DNA of 64,000 nt from an uncultured Massilimicrobiota sp. (GTDB lineage: Bacteria > Bacillota_I > Bacilli_A > Erysipelotrichales > Coprobacillaceae), in assembly GCA_944325245.1 (NCBI GenBank), contig CALUZM010000003.1, positions 1 to 64,000 of the forward strand, read 5' to 3'. The position numbers and the translations under genes are program-made. Under the pieces are notes generated by a model. It had not been told where the DNA came from. It did no database searches and saw only the letters and a program-made list of their open reading frames with translations. Within the stretch, counting starts at the first letter, position 1, and each line of letters opens with the position of its first letter. Shown here piece by piece: positions 53,087-61,184 of this stretch.

Positions 53087-53891
53087 ACAAAATATGTTTT
53101 TCAATAAATTTTCCAATACCATCATGATCATTATCATCTGTGATATAATCAGCAACACTCTTTGTCTTGTCACTACCATTGGCCATGACGACACCTACAC
53201 CAGCATGAAGTGTCATATCGTAATCATTATCGGCATCTCCAAATGTACATAATTGTTCCATTGAAATATCATGCATTGCCATCACTTCCTGTAAACCATG
53301 TGTTTTTGTAACTCTTGGATCCATATATTCATATAAAACACTGGCTGTTTTCAATGAAGATGATTTATACTTGTCATTAGAAAATGTCTGACTTCTTTCC
53401 ACAACTTGATCCATATATTCAGGTTGACAAATAATAATCAGTTTAGGACGAGGTTCTTTTAAGAATTCATCAAAATCTATGACCTGATAAGGCACACGAT
53501 CATCTCTTGATAACATTTGAATATATTCATCATCTTTGGGTGCATACAATATACCTTGATAAGGAATAGCAAAATTCACGTCCATATCCTCATAATGACG
53601 AATAATATCTTTAATTAATTCTCCATCTAATGGGTAGCTTGATTTATCAACTTGAAGTGTATAATCATAAATTTCAGCGCCACCAGTTCCCACAATAGCA
53701 TCTACCAAACCTTCAATACCCCAAATCTTTAAAAGTGTTTTGACGCTATGCACATCTCTACCTGTTGATAAGCCAAATAAAATGCCCTTTTCTCTCGCTT
53801 TTTTTATCATATCAACTGTCATTGGAGAAACAATCCCTTGACTGTTTAATAATGTTCCATCAACATCACACATAATCGCTTTGACATCCAT
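53085..53891 (-). CDS. HAD-family (Cof-type) phosphatase
   Basis: The 268-residue protein has HAD motifs CDVDGTLLNSQG (nucleophile Asp), LSTGRDV, and FGDADNDYDM with a large C2 cap, as in Cof/YbjI sugar-phosphate or nucleotide phosphatases. The substrate is unknown. It follows an RpiR gene by 12 bases, so regulator and phosphatase form one unit, suggesting phosphosugar metabolism. Confidence 0.9.
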   Translation of the reverse strand: MDVKAIMCDVDGTLLNSQGIVSPMTVDMIKKAREKGILFGLSTGRDVHSVKTLLKIWGIEGLVDAIVGTGGAEIYDYTLQVDKSSYPLDGELIKDIIRHYEDMDVNFAIPYQGILYAPKDDEYIQMLSRDDRVPYQVIDFDEFLKEPRPKLIIICQPEYMDQVVERSQTFSNDKYKSSSLKTASVLYEYMDPRVTKTHGLQEVMAMHDISMEQLCTFGDADNDYDMTLHAGVGVVMANGSDKTKSVADYITDDNDHDGIGKFIEKHIL

Positions 53892-53903
53892 AAATGAAAC
53901 CTC

Positions 53904-54656
53904 CTAAATATAATATTTTGTATAATAATAAATACGTAAAACATCAAAAATCATCATCATCTGATAATTGAATTGAATACCATCAAAACGTCCTGGCACT
54001 TGAATCACATATTGTGCTCCCAAATCATTTTTATTTTTATATTTAACATTTTGCGTTAACAATACAATTTGAGCATCTTGGATATTTTGATGAGCACTTT
54101 CTTTTAAATAATCATGTAAAGTTCTTCCAGTAGCACTCATAAAAATAACGACATCATCTTTTTGGAATTGAAAATCTTTAACAAAATGATGATATTGAAT
54201 GACTTCTTTACCAAAAGTAATAAAATCAGTCTGAAATTCTACCGCAATGCTTGTTGGATACAAAGCCCCTATTAAAATAACACGTTTATTTTTAAATATG
54301 AGTTCACAAATTAATTCTAATTCCTTCACAAGACTTTCCTTATCATATGATGGATCCAACTGTTCAATTAAGCCTGCAGCCGAAACACCTAACATACGTG
54401 CACGAATCTGAGAGACACGCAGCATATAATCTGCAATAAGTTCATTTTGAAAATCTTCATAAGTTTCAAAGCCTAAATGTCTACAGAAATCTAAAATCTC
54501 ATCTTCACGAAAATGCCCTTCATCTATAACTCTCTGCAATGAATAATCTTCCATTTCCACATAATGATGGACAACAAACAAACCAATACGATACATATGA
54601 TCATCATCAAGACAACCATTTAAATATTTTAAAATTCTTGATAAAACAATATCCAT
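53904..54656 (-). CDS. RpiR-family regulator
   Basis: A 250-residue protein with an RpiR-type N-terminal HTH (LQRVIDEGHFREDEILDFCRHLGF) and a SIS domain (VILIGALYPTSIAV, VVIFMSATGRTLHD). It closely resembles the partial gene at the right edge (63725-64000), which shares DDVVIF...ATGRT. The start at 54656 follows AGGAGG; a longer in-frame reading covers the promoter (TATAAT at 54682-54687). It probably controls the HAD gene downstream. Confidence 0.87.
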   Translation of the reverse strand: MDIVLSRILKYLNGCLDDDHMYRIGLFVVHHYVEMEDYSLQRVIDEGHFREDEILDFCRHLGFETYEDFQNELIADYMLRVSQIRARMLGVSAAGLIEQLDPSYDKESLVKELELICELIFKNKRVILIGALYPTSIAVEFQTDFITFGKEVIQYHHFVKDFQFQKDDVVIFMSATGRTLHDYLKESAHQNIQDAQIVLLTQNVKYKNKNDLGAQYVIQVPGRFDGIQFNYQMMMIFDVLRIYYYTKYYI

Positions 54657-54843
54657 AAATGCTCCTCCTTTACATATCTTGATTATAATCCATTTTTGAA
54701 TGAAAAGATTATTTTTTCTCAAACAGATAAGAGACAAGTCTATTTTATCAAAGATAAAGAATAAAAACAGATGTCCAGCCACTTTAGACATATATTTTTA
54801 TAAAAAACGAAAAAAAAGGAAAAAATTTGAAAAAATTTTTTCA

Positions 54844-56158
54844 CTACTTTGAAATTTCTAAAAAATGTCGGAAAGAAAACTTGAATTTTCCTATTAGCAT
54901 TGTGATGAATTCAACACATGGAAATGCTAACCAAATCCCTGTCATACCCCATAAAATCGCAAACAGACAAGCACCCATAATAATACCTATACATCCCCTT
55001 AACAAAGATAATCTGAATGCTGAAAAAACCTGATTGGTTGTACTTAATAAGGAAATCGTTAAATAATTATAACCGATAAATAGAAATCCAATAAAATAAT
55101 ATCTCATCCCTTCATCAGCGAGTAACTGTAAAGTTTGATGATTTTCATGATTAAATAAAGCAACCAAATGAGATGATAACAGATAAGCCATACATAACAC
55201 ACAGATTCCTATACTCAAAACCACATAACATCCCTTTTTATATAAGTATTGAATTTCCTGACTCTGCCCTTGACCATAGGCTCTGCTTAATAATGGCTGA
55301 AGTCCTTGCGCAACACCTGTAAAAATAGCCAAAACAATCAAAGCCAAATTTGCGACAATCCCATAGGCGGCTACACCAATATGACCTTCCAAATTTAAAA
55401 TCAGTAAATTAAATACAACAAGCACAAGACTTGAAGAAAACTCATTAATAAAGCTTGATAGTCCTGGCTTTAAAATGGTAAGAAGTTGAGAAATTTGAAA
55501 TGAAGTTCTTGTCAAGTGAAAGCCATGTCTTTGAAGGAAAATATAAAGACATGCAATGAAAACACTGATGGTTGGCGCCAAACCAGTCGCTAAAGCCGCT
55601 CCCAATATTCCCATATGTAAGGGATACATGAAAAGATAATCTAAAACAATGTTTGTTAAACTGCCAGATATCATCAGCAGCATTGCCAGTTGAGGACTTC
55701 CATCATGACGAACAAATGACATGAAAAGATGATTCAATAAAAAACTTGGTGCAAACATAAGAATCGTTCTTAAATAAGTTGTACATAAAGGCAATATAGC
55801 CCTGATTAGCACCTAAACATTTTGCAAGTCCTGAGGCACCATACAACCCCATGAAAAAGAATAAGCATCCTAAGCCTACCGTCATTTGAAAAGATAAAGT
55901 AAAGGTTTGATTCGCCTCACCATGACGTTGTTGAGCCTTATAGATACTATAGCGAGTGGCACCACCAATCCCAATCATCATCCCTAATCCATTGAGAAGT
56001 CCAAATATCGCAATCGCTATATTTAAAGCAGCCAAACCTTCTGAACCTAATCTATGCGAAACAAAAAACGTATCTGCTAAAATTGCTCCTGATGAACCAA
56101 TCATCCCCAAGATAGCAAACATCATATATCTCCAAAATTCTTTTTTTAAATGTTTCAT
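54844..56158 (-). pseudogene. MATE-family efflux pump with a single-base frameshift
   Basis: About 437 codons of a MATE drug/sodium antiporter. The N-terminal part (MMFAILGMIGSSGAILADTFF) reads to AKCLGANQ; then the frame shifts at a GGG run (plus 55800-55802). Deleting one G restores NQ-A-ILPLCTTYLRTILM, the usual continuation. The remainder (twelve-helix family pattern) is intact to its stop at 54844. Either the gene is broken after residue 119 or the base call is wrong. Start ATG has AAAGGAGG; the gene lies behind a leader with a terminator. Confidence 0.85.
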
Positions 56159-56181
56159 TCATAATCCTCCTTTGCCAAAAT

Positions 56182-56235
56182 AAAAAGGTGCCTGAACGCA
56201 TTCCTTCTCAGATCTACGGAATACGTTCAAGCACC
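56182..56235 (-). terminator. Attenuator-like terminator in the MATE leader
   Basis: An 18-bp stem (arms 56187-56204 and 56218-56235, two G-U pairs) with a 13-base loop is followed by TTTTTATTTT on the minus strand, only 24 bases before the MATE start. As the nearest promoter lies upstream of it, expression requires readthrough. Confidence 0.85.
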
Positions 56236-56274
56236 TCAAGATATATTCATCCGATGACAAATATTCATGTGCAT
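56236..56274 (-). CDS. Possible leader peptide upstream of the MATE gene
   Basis: A 12-codon frame (MHMNICHRMNIS) ends with TGA immediately before the first base of the terminator stem. A stalled ribosome here would melt the stem. The ribosome site (TAAAGA) is weak and close, so translation is uncertain. Confidence 0.35.
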   Translation of the reverse strand: MHMNICHRMNIS

Positions 56275-56293
56275 TCTTTAATTTTGCTCAACC

Positions 56294-56322
56294 ATCTTAT
56301 CATGGCATTCATATAAAGTCAA
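56294..56322 (-). promoter_or_regulatory. Promoter of the MATE leader
   Basis: Minus strand TTGACT, 17 bp, TAAGAT, just past the stop of the upstream HAD gene. It would give a leader of about 130 bases containing the small frame and the terminator. Confidence 0.7.
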
Positions 56323-56334
56323 ATATTTTCAATA

Positions 56335-57186
56335 TTATATATCACTATCAATCAATTTCATTTCTTTCATCACTTTATAAATACCATCATCATCAGGATC
56401 AGTAAAGAAATATTTTCCTAATGCTTTTAAATTGTCTGTTGCTCCTTCATAGACAACACCTACATTAACTTCTTGAAGCATCTGATAATCATTCATACTA
56501 TCTCCAAATCCAATTGTATCTTTCATTTGTCCATGGAAATGATTCACAACCTTTAAAATACCATCAGCTTTTGTACAATGTTTTAAAATAATTTCTCCGT
56601 TTATAAAATCATCTTCCTCTTTAGAAAAAGTCACAATATTAAAGAATTCTTCTAAGAAAGGTACACAATCTAAAAAACTTTGTTTATGAGGTGCTATAAA
56701 ACATACTTTGGTAACACCTGTTGTTAAAATATTAAAATCTTTAATTGGTAAACGATTTTCTCCCATACGTCTCAACTGAAAAAATCGCATTAATTCTAAA
56801 TTGTTTTCACAATCTTTTTGATGTTTCTGATCAAAGAATTCATTTACACCTGGAGTTTGATATAAAGCATTTTTAGTTTCCAATGTAAATAAGATATGAT
56901 TGTTAATGAATAGAGTCATCACTTCCGACAAAATATATTGATTCATAAAATTTTCAAAAATATATTCACCATTCACAATGACAAAACCACCTGCACTACA
57001 GATTGCTCCATCAAACTCAATATTTTGAATATCTCCTACAATAGACGTTGGAGCACGCCCTGTACAAAGAAAAGCACGATGTCCATTTTGTCTGGCATTT
57101 TGAATAGCTTGTTTTGTTTTTTCAGTCACCATTTTAGATTTGCCAACCAATGTCCCATCAATATCAAAAAATAAAAATTTTCCCAT
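56335..57186 (-). CDS. HAD-family (Cof-type) phosphatase
   Basis: The 283-residue protein has HAD motifs FDIDGTLVGKSK, CTGRAPTS and GFGDSMNDYQML with a large cap domain, a second Cof-type phosphatase in the window. Substrate unknown. The start at 57186 follows GGTGGTG; GTG codons in frame upstream belong to the ribosome site. TATAAT lies 25-30 bases upstream without a good -35 box. Confidence 0.9.
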   Translation of the reverse strand: MGKFLFFDIDGTLVGKSKMVTEKTKQAIQNARQNGHRAFLCTGRAPTSIVGDIQNIEFDGAICSAGGFVIVNGEYIFENFMNQYILSEVMTLFINNHILFTLETKNALYQTPGVNEFFDQKHQKDCENNLELMRFFQLRRMGENRLPIKDFNILTTGVTKVCFIAPHKQSFLDCVPFLEEFFNIVTFSKEEDDFINGEIILKHCTKADGILKVVNHFHGQMKDTIGFGDSMNDYQMLQEVNVGVVYEGATDNLKALGKYFFTDPDDDGIYKVMKEMKLIDSDI

Positions 57187-57259
57187 TATTTTCACCACCG
57201 CATATTATTATACATCATTTTTCGACATCACGTATAAAAATATCACTTTTTGAAAATAA

Positions 57260-58561
57260 TTATGACAAAACTTCATCAATGAGTTGTGGCTTTCCAACAA
57301 ATTCATCTGAAAAATCATAAGCATTGAAAATTTCAGTTTCAAGTTCCTGACTTAAACCCGTATTTGTATGAACTTCAACTAATACTTCACCCTTTTTCAC
57401 AAAATCCCCTATTTTTTTATGAAGAACTAAACCAACACTATAATCAATCTCATCATCTGTTTTTTCACGTCCTCCACCCAGCTTCATACTGACTATACCT
57501 AAAGGCTTTGCTTTTAAATCTTTGACATATCCTGTTTTTTGACTATAAACAGGAATTACGTCTTTAGCCTTAGGAAACATTTCTGGATGTCTGATATAAG
57601 CATCATCACCACCTTGAGCTTTGACCATAGCACATAATGTACGAAGCGCTTTTTTACTTTCAATAGTCTCTTCAAGCATTTTTCTTGCGGTAATTAGAGA
57701 ATCTGTTTTTTGAGCCTGAATTAACATATGACTTCCTGCCTGTAAACAAAGTTCTAATAAATCTTCTGGTCCATGTCCATTTAAAGTATCAATAGCTTCT
57801 TTCACTTCCAGACTATTTCCAATAGCATAACCTAATGGCTGACTCATATTAGAAATGGTTGCTCTGGTATCTTTACCAAGCGAATCACCAATGTCAATCA
57901 TTGTACGTGCCAATTCTTTGGCATCTTCAATTGTATTCATAAAGGCTCCATCACCATATTTCACATCTAACAATATCGCATCACTGCCTGCTGCCAGTTT
58001 TTTTGACATGATAGAAGAGGCAATTAATGGAATACAGGAAACAGTGGCGGTGACATCACGCAAGGCATACATTTTTTTATCAGCTGGATCTAAATGACCA
58101 CTCTGTCCAATAATCGCCAAGCCACAATCATTAACCTGCTTCACAAAATCTTCTTCATCAATCATAATATGAAGTCCCGGTATAGATTCTAATTTATCCA
58201 ATGTCCCACCAGTATGTCCTAGTCCTCTTCCGCTCATTTTTGCTACTGGTACTCCACAAGCTGCCACAATCGGTCCTAAAACTAAAGATGTTTTATCGCC
58301 AACACCTCCCGTGCTATGTTTATCAACTTTGATGCCTTGAATACCACTTAAATCAATAACATCACCACTATGCATCATTTCTTTAGTTAAAATAGCTGTT
58401 TCTTCCTTATCTAAGCCTTGAAAACAGACTGCCATGAGCCATGCACTCATCTGATAATCAGGAATATCTCCTTTGGTATAACCTGCTACAATAAAGTGAA
58501 TCTCTTCTGGAGTATGTTTGAATCCATCTTTTTTCTTTTCAATTAAATCAACCATTCGCAT
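57260..58561 (-). CDS. pdp: Pyrimidine-nucleoside phosphorylase
   Basis: The 433-residue enzyme cleaves thymidine/uridine with phosphate to free base and (deoxy)ribose 1-phosphate. The signature KMSGRGLGHTGGTLDKLESIPG-type region is present (SGRGLGHTGGTLDKLES), with VDKHSTGGVGDKTS for phosphate binding. The C-terminal PYNP domain (LGGGREKTDDEID) supports the Firmicute Pdp form. The start at 58561 follows GAGGAAG; the in-frame GTG is part of that site. No deoxyribose genes are nearby. Confidence 0.95.
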   Translation of the reverse strand: MRMVDLIEKKKDGFKHTPEEIHFIVAGYTKGDIPDYQMSAWLMAVCFQGLDKEETAILTKEMMHSGDVIDLSGIQGIKVDKHSTGGVGDKTSLVLGPIVAACGVPVAKMSGRGLGHTGGTLDKLESIPGLHIMIDEEDFVKQVNDCGLAIIGQSGHLDPADKKMYALRDVTATVSCIPLIASSIMSKKLAAGSDAILLDVKYGDGAFMNTIEDAKELARTMIDIGDSLGKDTRATISNMSQPLGYAIGNSLEVKEAIDTLNGHGPEDLLELCLQAGSHMLIQAQKTDSLITARKMLEETIESKKALRTLCAMVKAQGGDDAYIRHPEMFPKAKDVIPVYSQKTGYVKDLKAKPLGIVSMKLGGGREKTDDEIDYSVGLVLHKKIGDFVKKGEVLVEVHTNTGLSQELETEIFNAYDFSDEFVGKPQLIDEVLS

Positions 58562-58613
58562 TGTTTTCTTCCTCACTTTTCTTTTTTAAAAGATTACGAA
58601 ATCTTATATCTCC

Positions 58614-58619
58614 ATTATA
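58614..58619 (-). promoter_or_regulatory. Probable -10 box of pdp
   Basis: TATAAT on the minus strand, about 52 bases before the start. No clear -35 box at 16-18 bp. Confidence 0.45.
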
Positions 58620-58667
58620 CACTTCCCAGATTGTGAATGCACGATTTATCCAAAAATCAATATGATT

Positions 58668-58745
58668 TCACATAACAACAAAATGATTTCCCCAGTTTTC
58701 CATAATACCATTTTTTTGATTCACAATGATTTCTCCTATATTCAT
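58668..58745 (-). CDS. Possible small ORF upstream of pdp
   Basis: A 25-codon frame starting at 58745 (MNIGEIIVNQ...), with TAGGAG 13 bases before the ATG and a second TAGGAG before an in-frame GTG at codon 8 (58724), better spaced at about 8 bases. It could be a small peptide or a relic; no homology is claimed. Confidence 0.2.
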   Translation of the reverse strand: MNIGEIIVNQKNGIMENWGNHFVVM

Positions 58746-58803
58746 TATATGTAATATACTCCTAGAGCTCACCACATAAAAGCAGAATTCAAAAATGGGC
58801 AGA

Positions 58804-58835
58804 GAAAAAGCAGTTCATTATCAAAACAAACTACT
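58804..58835 (-). terminator. Probable terminator of the arginase-family gene
   Basis: Seven-bp stem AGTAGTT / AACTGCT (one G-U pair) with a 13-base loop, followed by TTTTTC on the minus strand, about 70 bases after the stop. Confidence 0.6.
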
Positions 58836-58902
58836 CCTACAAATATTTTTTAATCAATGATAATTCCTTTTTATAATCTTTGACAATCTTTCATATAATA
58901 AA

Positions 58903-59755
58903 TTATTCAGTAAACATATTCATTTGTGAAAACATTTTATAGAGCTTATATTCATCAAAAGGCAGATATTCGGCAATCGTAAATCCTACAACATTGGCAT
59001 TTTCTGTAATACAGTGAAGAGTTCTTTCTAATTGATCAAATGTCATTTTTCCTCCACCTGAACCATCGCCTGTTAATTCATCATTTGCAAAATAAGTAGA
59101 ATGAAAAAGTTTTTCATCAAGAACATCAACATCAAAATGAACAAGTATATTTTCATGTTTCTTTATAAAAGACAAAATATCTTGATCAGATACAAATTCA
59201 TTTGTTTGTATTTTATAATTGACTCCTGCTTCATCTAAAAATTGTCTTTGATAATCATGTAAATCTTGAAGCCCCACATATAATATTTCATCAGATTGAA
59301 AATATTTATTTTTCATCAAATCGGATAAGCTTTTGTCTCCATAACCCATCAAAGAACCTAATACCATAGCATGAGCATTTGGATAACCATTTTTTACTGT
59401 AGAAACATCAGGGTGAGCATCTATCCAAATGATACCTACATTATCATATTTTCCATGTAAATAATCAAATGGTGCTAACGAAACAATACAATTTCCACCA
59501 ATTGTAATTATTTTATCTGGATTTTCTTTTTCTATTTTTTCTATTGCATTTTTTATTCCTGATATAACTTCATTTTTTCCATAAATACCATCTATGACTC
59601 TTTTTTCTTTTCCATCCGGTGGTGAAATTTCCACGTTTACAACTGGTTGATTGTTATTTTGAGACAAAATATGTGACATTAAATGAGCTCCAAAAAAAAT
59701 ATTGTTCTAATCCACCACTCATATAATCAGGATATAGTAATCTTATTGTCTTCAT
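58903..59755 (-). pseudogene. Arginase/agmatinase-family gene with a frameshift in a T8 run
   Basis: A GGAGG-preceded ATG at 59755 opens MKTIRLLYPDYMSGGLEQYFF; the frame breaks at eight T (plus 59692-59699, A8). With seven T it would continue GAHLMSHILSQ into the remaining 258-codon frame, giving about 284 residues, normal for the family. Metal motifs WIDAHPDVST and FDVDVLDE are present; the first motif reads GGNC where GGDH is usual. Either the gene is inactive, or the run is a slippage site or a sequencing error. Substrate is unknown (ureohydrolase fold). Confidence 0.75.
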
Positions 59756-59777
59756 AACATCCTCCTTAAATATGATT

Positions 59778-59807
59778 TTATACTATTATAACACGCGCTA
59801 TCACAAT
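59778..59807 (-). promoter_or_regulatory. Promoter of the arginase-family gene
   Basis: Minus strand TTGTGA, 18 bp, TATAAA, with an alternative TATAAT (59786-59791) inside the spacer; 23 bases before the start codon. Confidence 0.5.
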
Positions 59808-59864
59808 CGTCATTTGCTCTGCTTTTAAACGATTACTTAAATGGAATCATTTTTTGGTATATAA

Positions 59865-60154
59865 AATCTTTTATTGCATAATCAAGGACAAATGCCTCTC
59901 AATAAACATTATGCATTGCTTCCAATAAATAAGATAAGTATTTTTGAACATCTGTAGAAACTCTTTTTCAACAGCTATTTTCTTTTATTCTTCATCTTTT
60001 TAATAGCCATAAAAAAGATGCATTCCTTGAATCTAGTTTTATAGATGATGTCTGTTCACTTCAATTTGTTAAACAACTTTTGACTGAGTCTTTGTTTTAT
60101 GATGAAATACATAAACTTGATTCCTTTCTCACAAAACATTCACTTACAAAATGA
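59865..60154 (+). pseudogene. Decayed plus-strand reading frame
   Basis: Two adjacent plus-strand frames without starts: 59865-59957 (NQGQMPLNKHYALLPINKI...FEHL, stop TAG) and 59948-60154 (68 codons: ETLFQQLFSFILHLFNSHK...LESSFIDDVCSLQFVKQLL...). A one-base shift near 59950-59958 would join them. Their composition looks protein-like and the strand is opposite to neighbours, suggesting the tail of a lost gene. Family not recognised. The remainder of the 59756-60171 gap holds only the neighbouring promoter and terminator. Confidence 0.4.
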
Positions 60155-60155
60155 C

Positions 60156-60188
60156 GAAAAAATACAAAGTTTTATTCAAACTTTGTAT
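60156..60188 (-). terminator. Terminator of fmt
   Basis: Perfect 11-bp stem ATACAAAGTTT / AAACTTTGTAT with a 5-base loop and TTTTTT on the minus strand; includes the fmt stop codon. Confidence 0.9.
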
Positions 60189-61122
60189 TGACTTCAAAGA
60201 TACAATGTCCATTCAAATAATCTTTGACAGACATTCTCTTTTTACCTTCTAATTGTAATTCTGTTATCAAATAAACACCATCATTGACTTTAACACCAAT
60301 CGCATCTTTAAAGATTTTGACGATTGTGCCATTATCCTGATGGGCATGATGTTTCACTGCATTTTCACATTGATGAACATGTCCAGCCCAGATTTTAACT
60401 GTCTTTCCCTGATAAGTTGTATAGCTTCCAGGCCATGGATTGGTTCCACGAACCTTGTTATAAACTTGTCTGGCAGACATATTCCAATCAAGACGTTCAT
60501 CTTCTCTTGTTAGTGTAGGGGCATATGTGACCAGACTTTCATCCTGTGGGATGCGCTGATTTTGACCTGCAAGAATATCAGGCAAAGTCTCTTTAAGCAG
60601 CTTGGCACCTAAATCACTTAAACGATCATATAAAACACCCACTGTATCATCTTCTAAAATAGGTGTCTCTCTTTGGGCAATCATATCACCTGCATCCATT
60701 TTCTTGACCATATACATAATTGTCACACCTGTTTTATCTTGTCCATCAATAATGGCCTGATGAACTGGCGCTCCTCCACGATATAATGGTAACAATGATG
60801 CATGGACATTAATACAACCTAAACGAGGGATATCCAAAACTGCCTGTGGGACAATTTGACCATATGCTGCTGTAATAATCAAATCCGGTTTTAAATCCAC
60901 AACCGCCTGATAATCTTCTTTAATACGTGCTGGTTGAATCACAGGTATATCATGTTTCAAAGCTTCTATTTTGACATCAGGCATTGTTAAAACTTTTTTT
61001 CTTCCTACATATCGATCAGGCTGTGTGACAACACCGACAATATGATAGTTTTCTTCAATCAACATTTTCAAAACAGCTAATGAAAAAGATGCTGTTCCCA
61101 TAAATACAATTCTTTCTTTCAT
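60172..61122 (-). CDS. fmt: Methionyl-tRNA formyltransferase
   Basis: The 316-residue enzyme formylates initiator Met-tRNA from 10-formyl-THF. Motifs are IVFMGTASFS, the formyl-binding NVHASLLPLYRGGAPV with catalytic Asn/His, and MDAGDMIAQ; a C-terminal OB-like domain follows (KIWAGHV). The start at 61122 has a modest site (GTGAG) and is where the conserved MKERIVFMGT begins; upstream starts lack one. It is separate from def and priA, which often flank it. Confidence 0.95.
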   Translation of the reverse strand: MKERIVFMGTASFSLAVLKMLIEENYHIVGVVTQPDRYVGRKKVLTMPDVKIEALKHDIPVIQPARIKEDYQAVVDLKPDLIITAAYGQIVPQAVLDIPRLGCINVHASLLPLYRGGAPVHQAIIDGQDKTGVTIMYMVKKMDAGDMIAQRETPILEDDTVGVLYDRLSDLGAKLLKETLPDILAGQNQRIPQDESLVTYAPTLTREDERLDWNMSARQVYNKVRGTNPWPGSYTTYQGKTVKIWAGHVHQCENAVKHHAHQDNGTIVKIFKDAIGVKVNDGVYLITELQLEGKKRMSVKDYLNGHCIFEVNTKFE

Positions 61123-61149
61123 GTCATCACTCACTTTCATCAATTTATA

Positions 61150-61178
61150 ATATTATGATATTTTTTAATTTTATACAA
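61150..61178 (-). promoter_or_regulatory. Possible promoter of fmt
   Basis: Minus strand TTGTAT, 17 bp, TAATAT, about 28 bases before the start. Confidence 0.45.
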
Positions 61179-61184
61179 TCATTT

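Larger units (their letters stand above)
58562..58902 (-). other. Intergenic stretch between the arginase-family and pdp genes
   Basis: About 340 bases. It holds the pdp -10 box, a possible 25-codon frame and a terminator of the upstream gene (each listed separately). Three TAGGAG elements occur on the minus strand within 150 bases, which hints at gene decay, but no family is recognisable. Confidence 0.5.

Noticed and set aside
56182-56235. A known riboswitch class before the MATE gene
   Set aside because: No purine, preQ1, guanidine, SAM or similar aptamer pattern was recognised; only the terminator and small frame can be supported.
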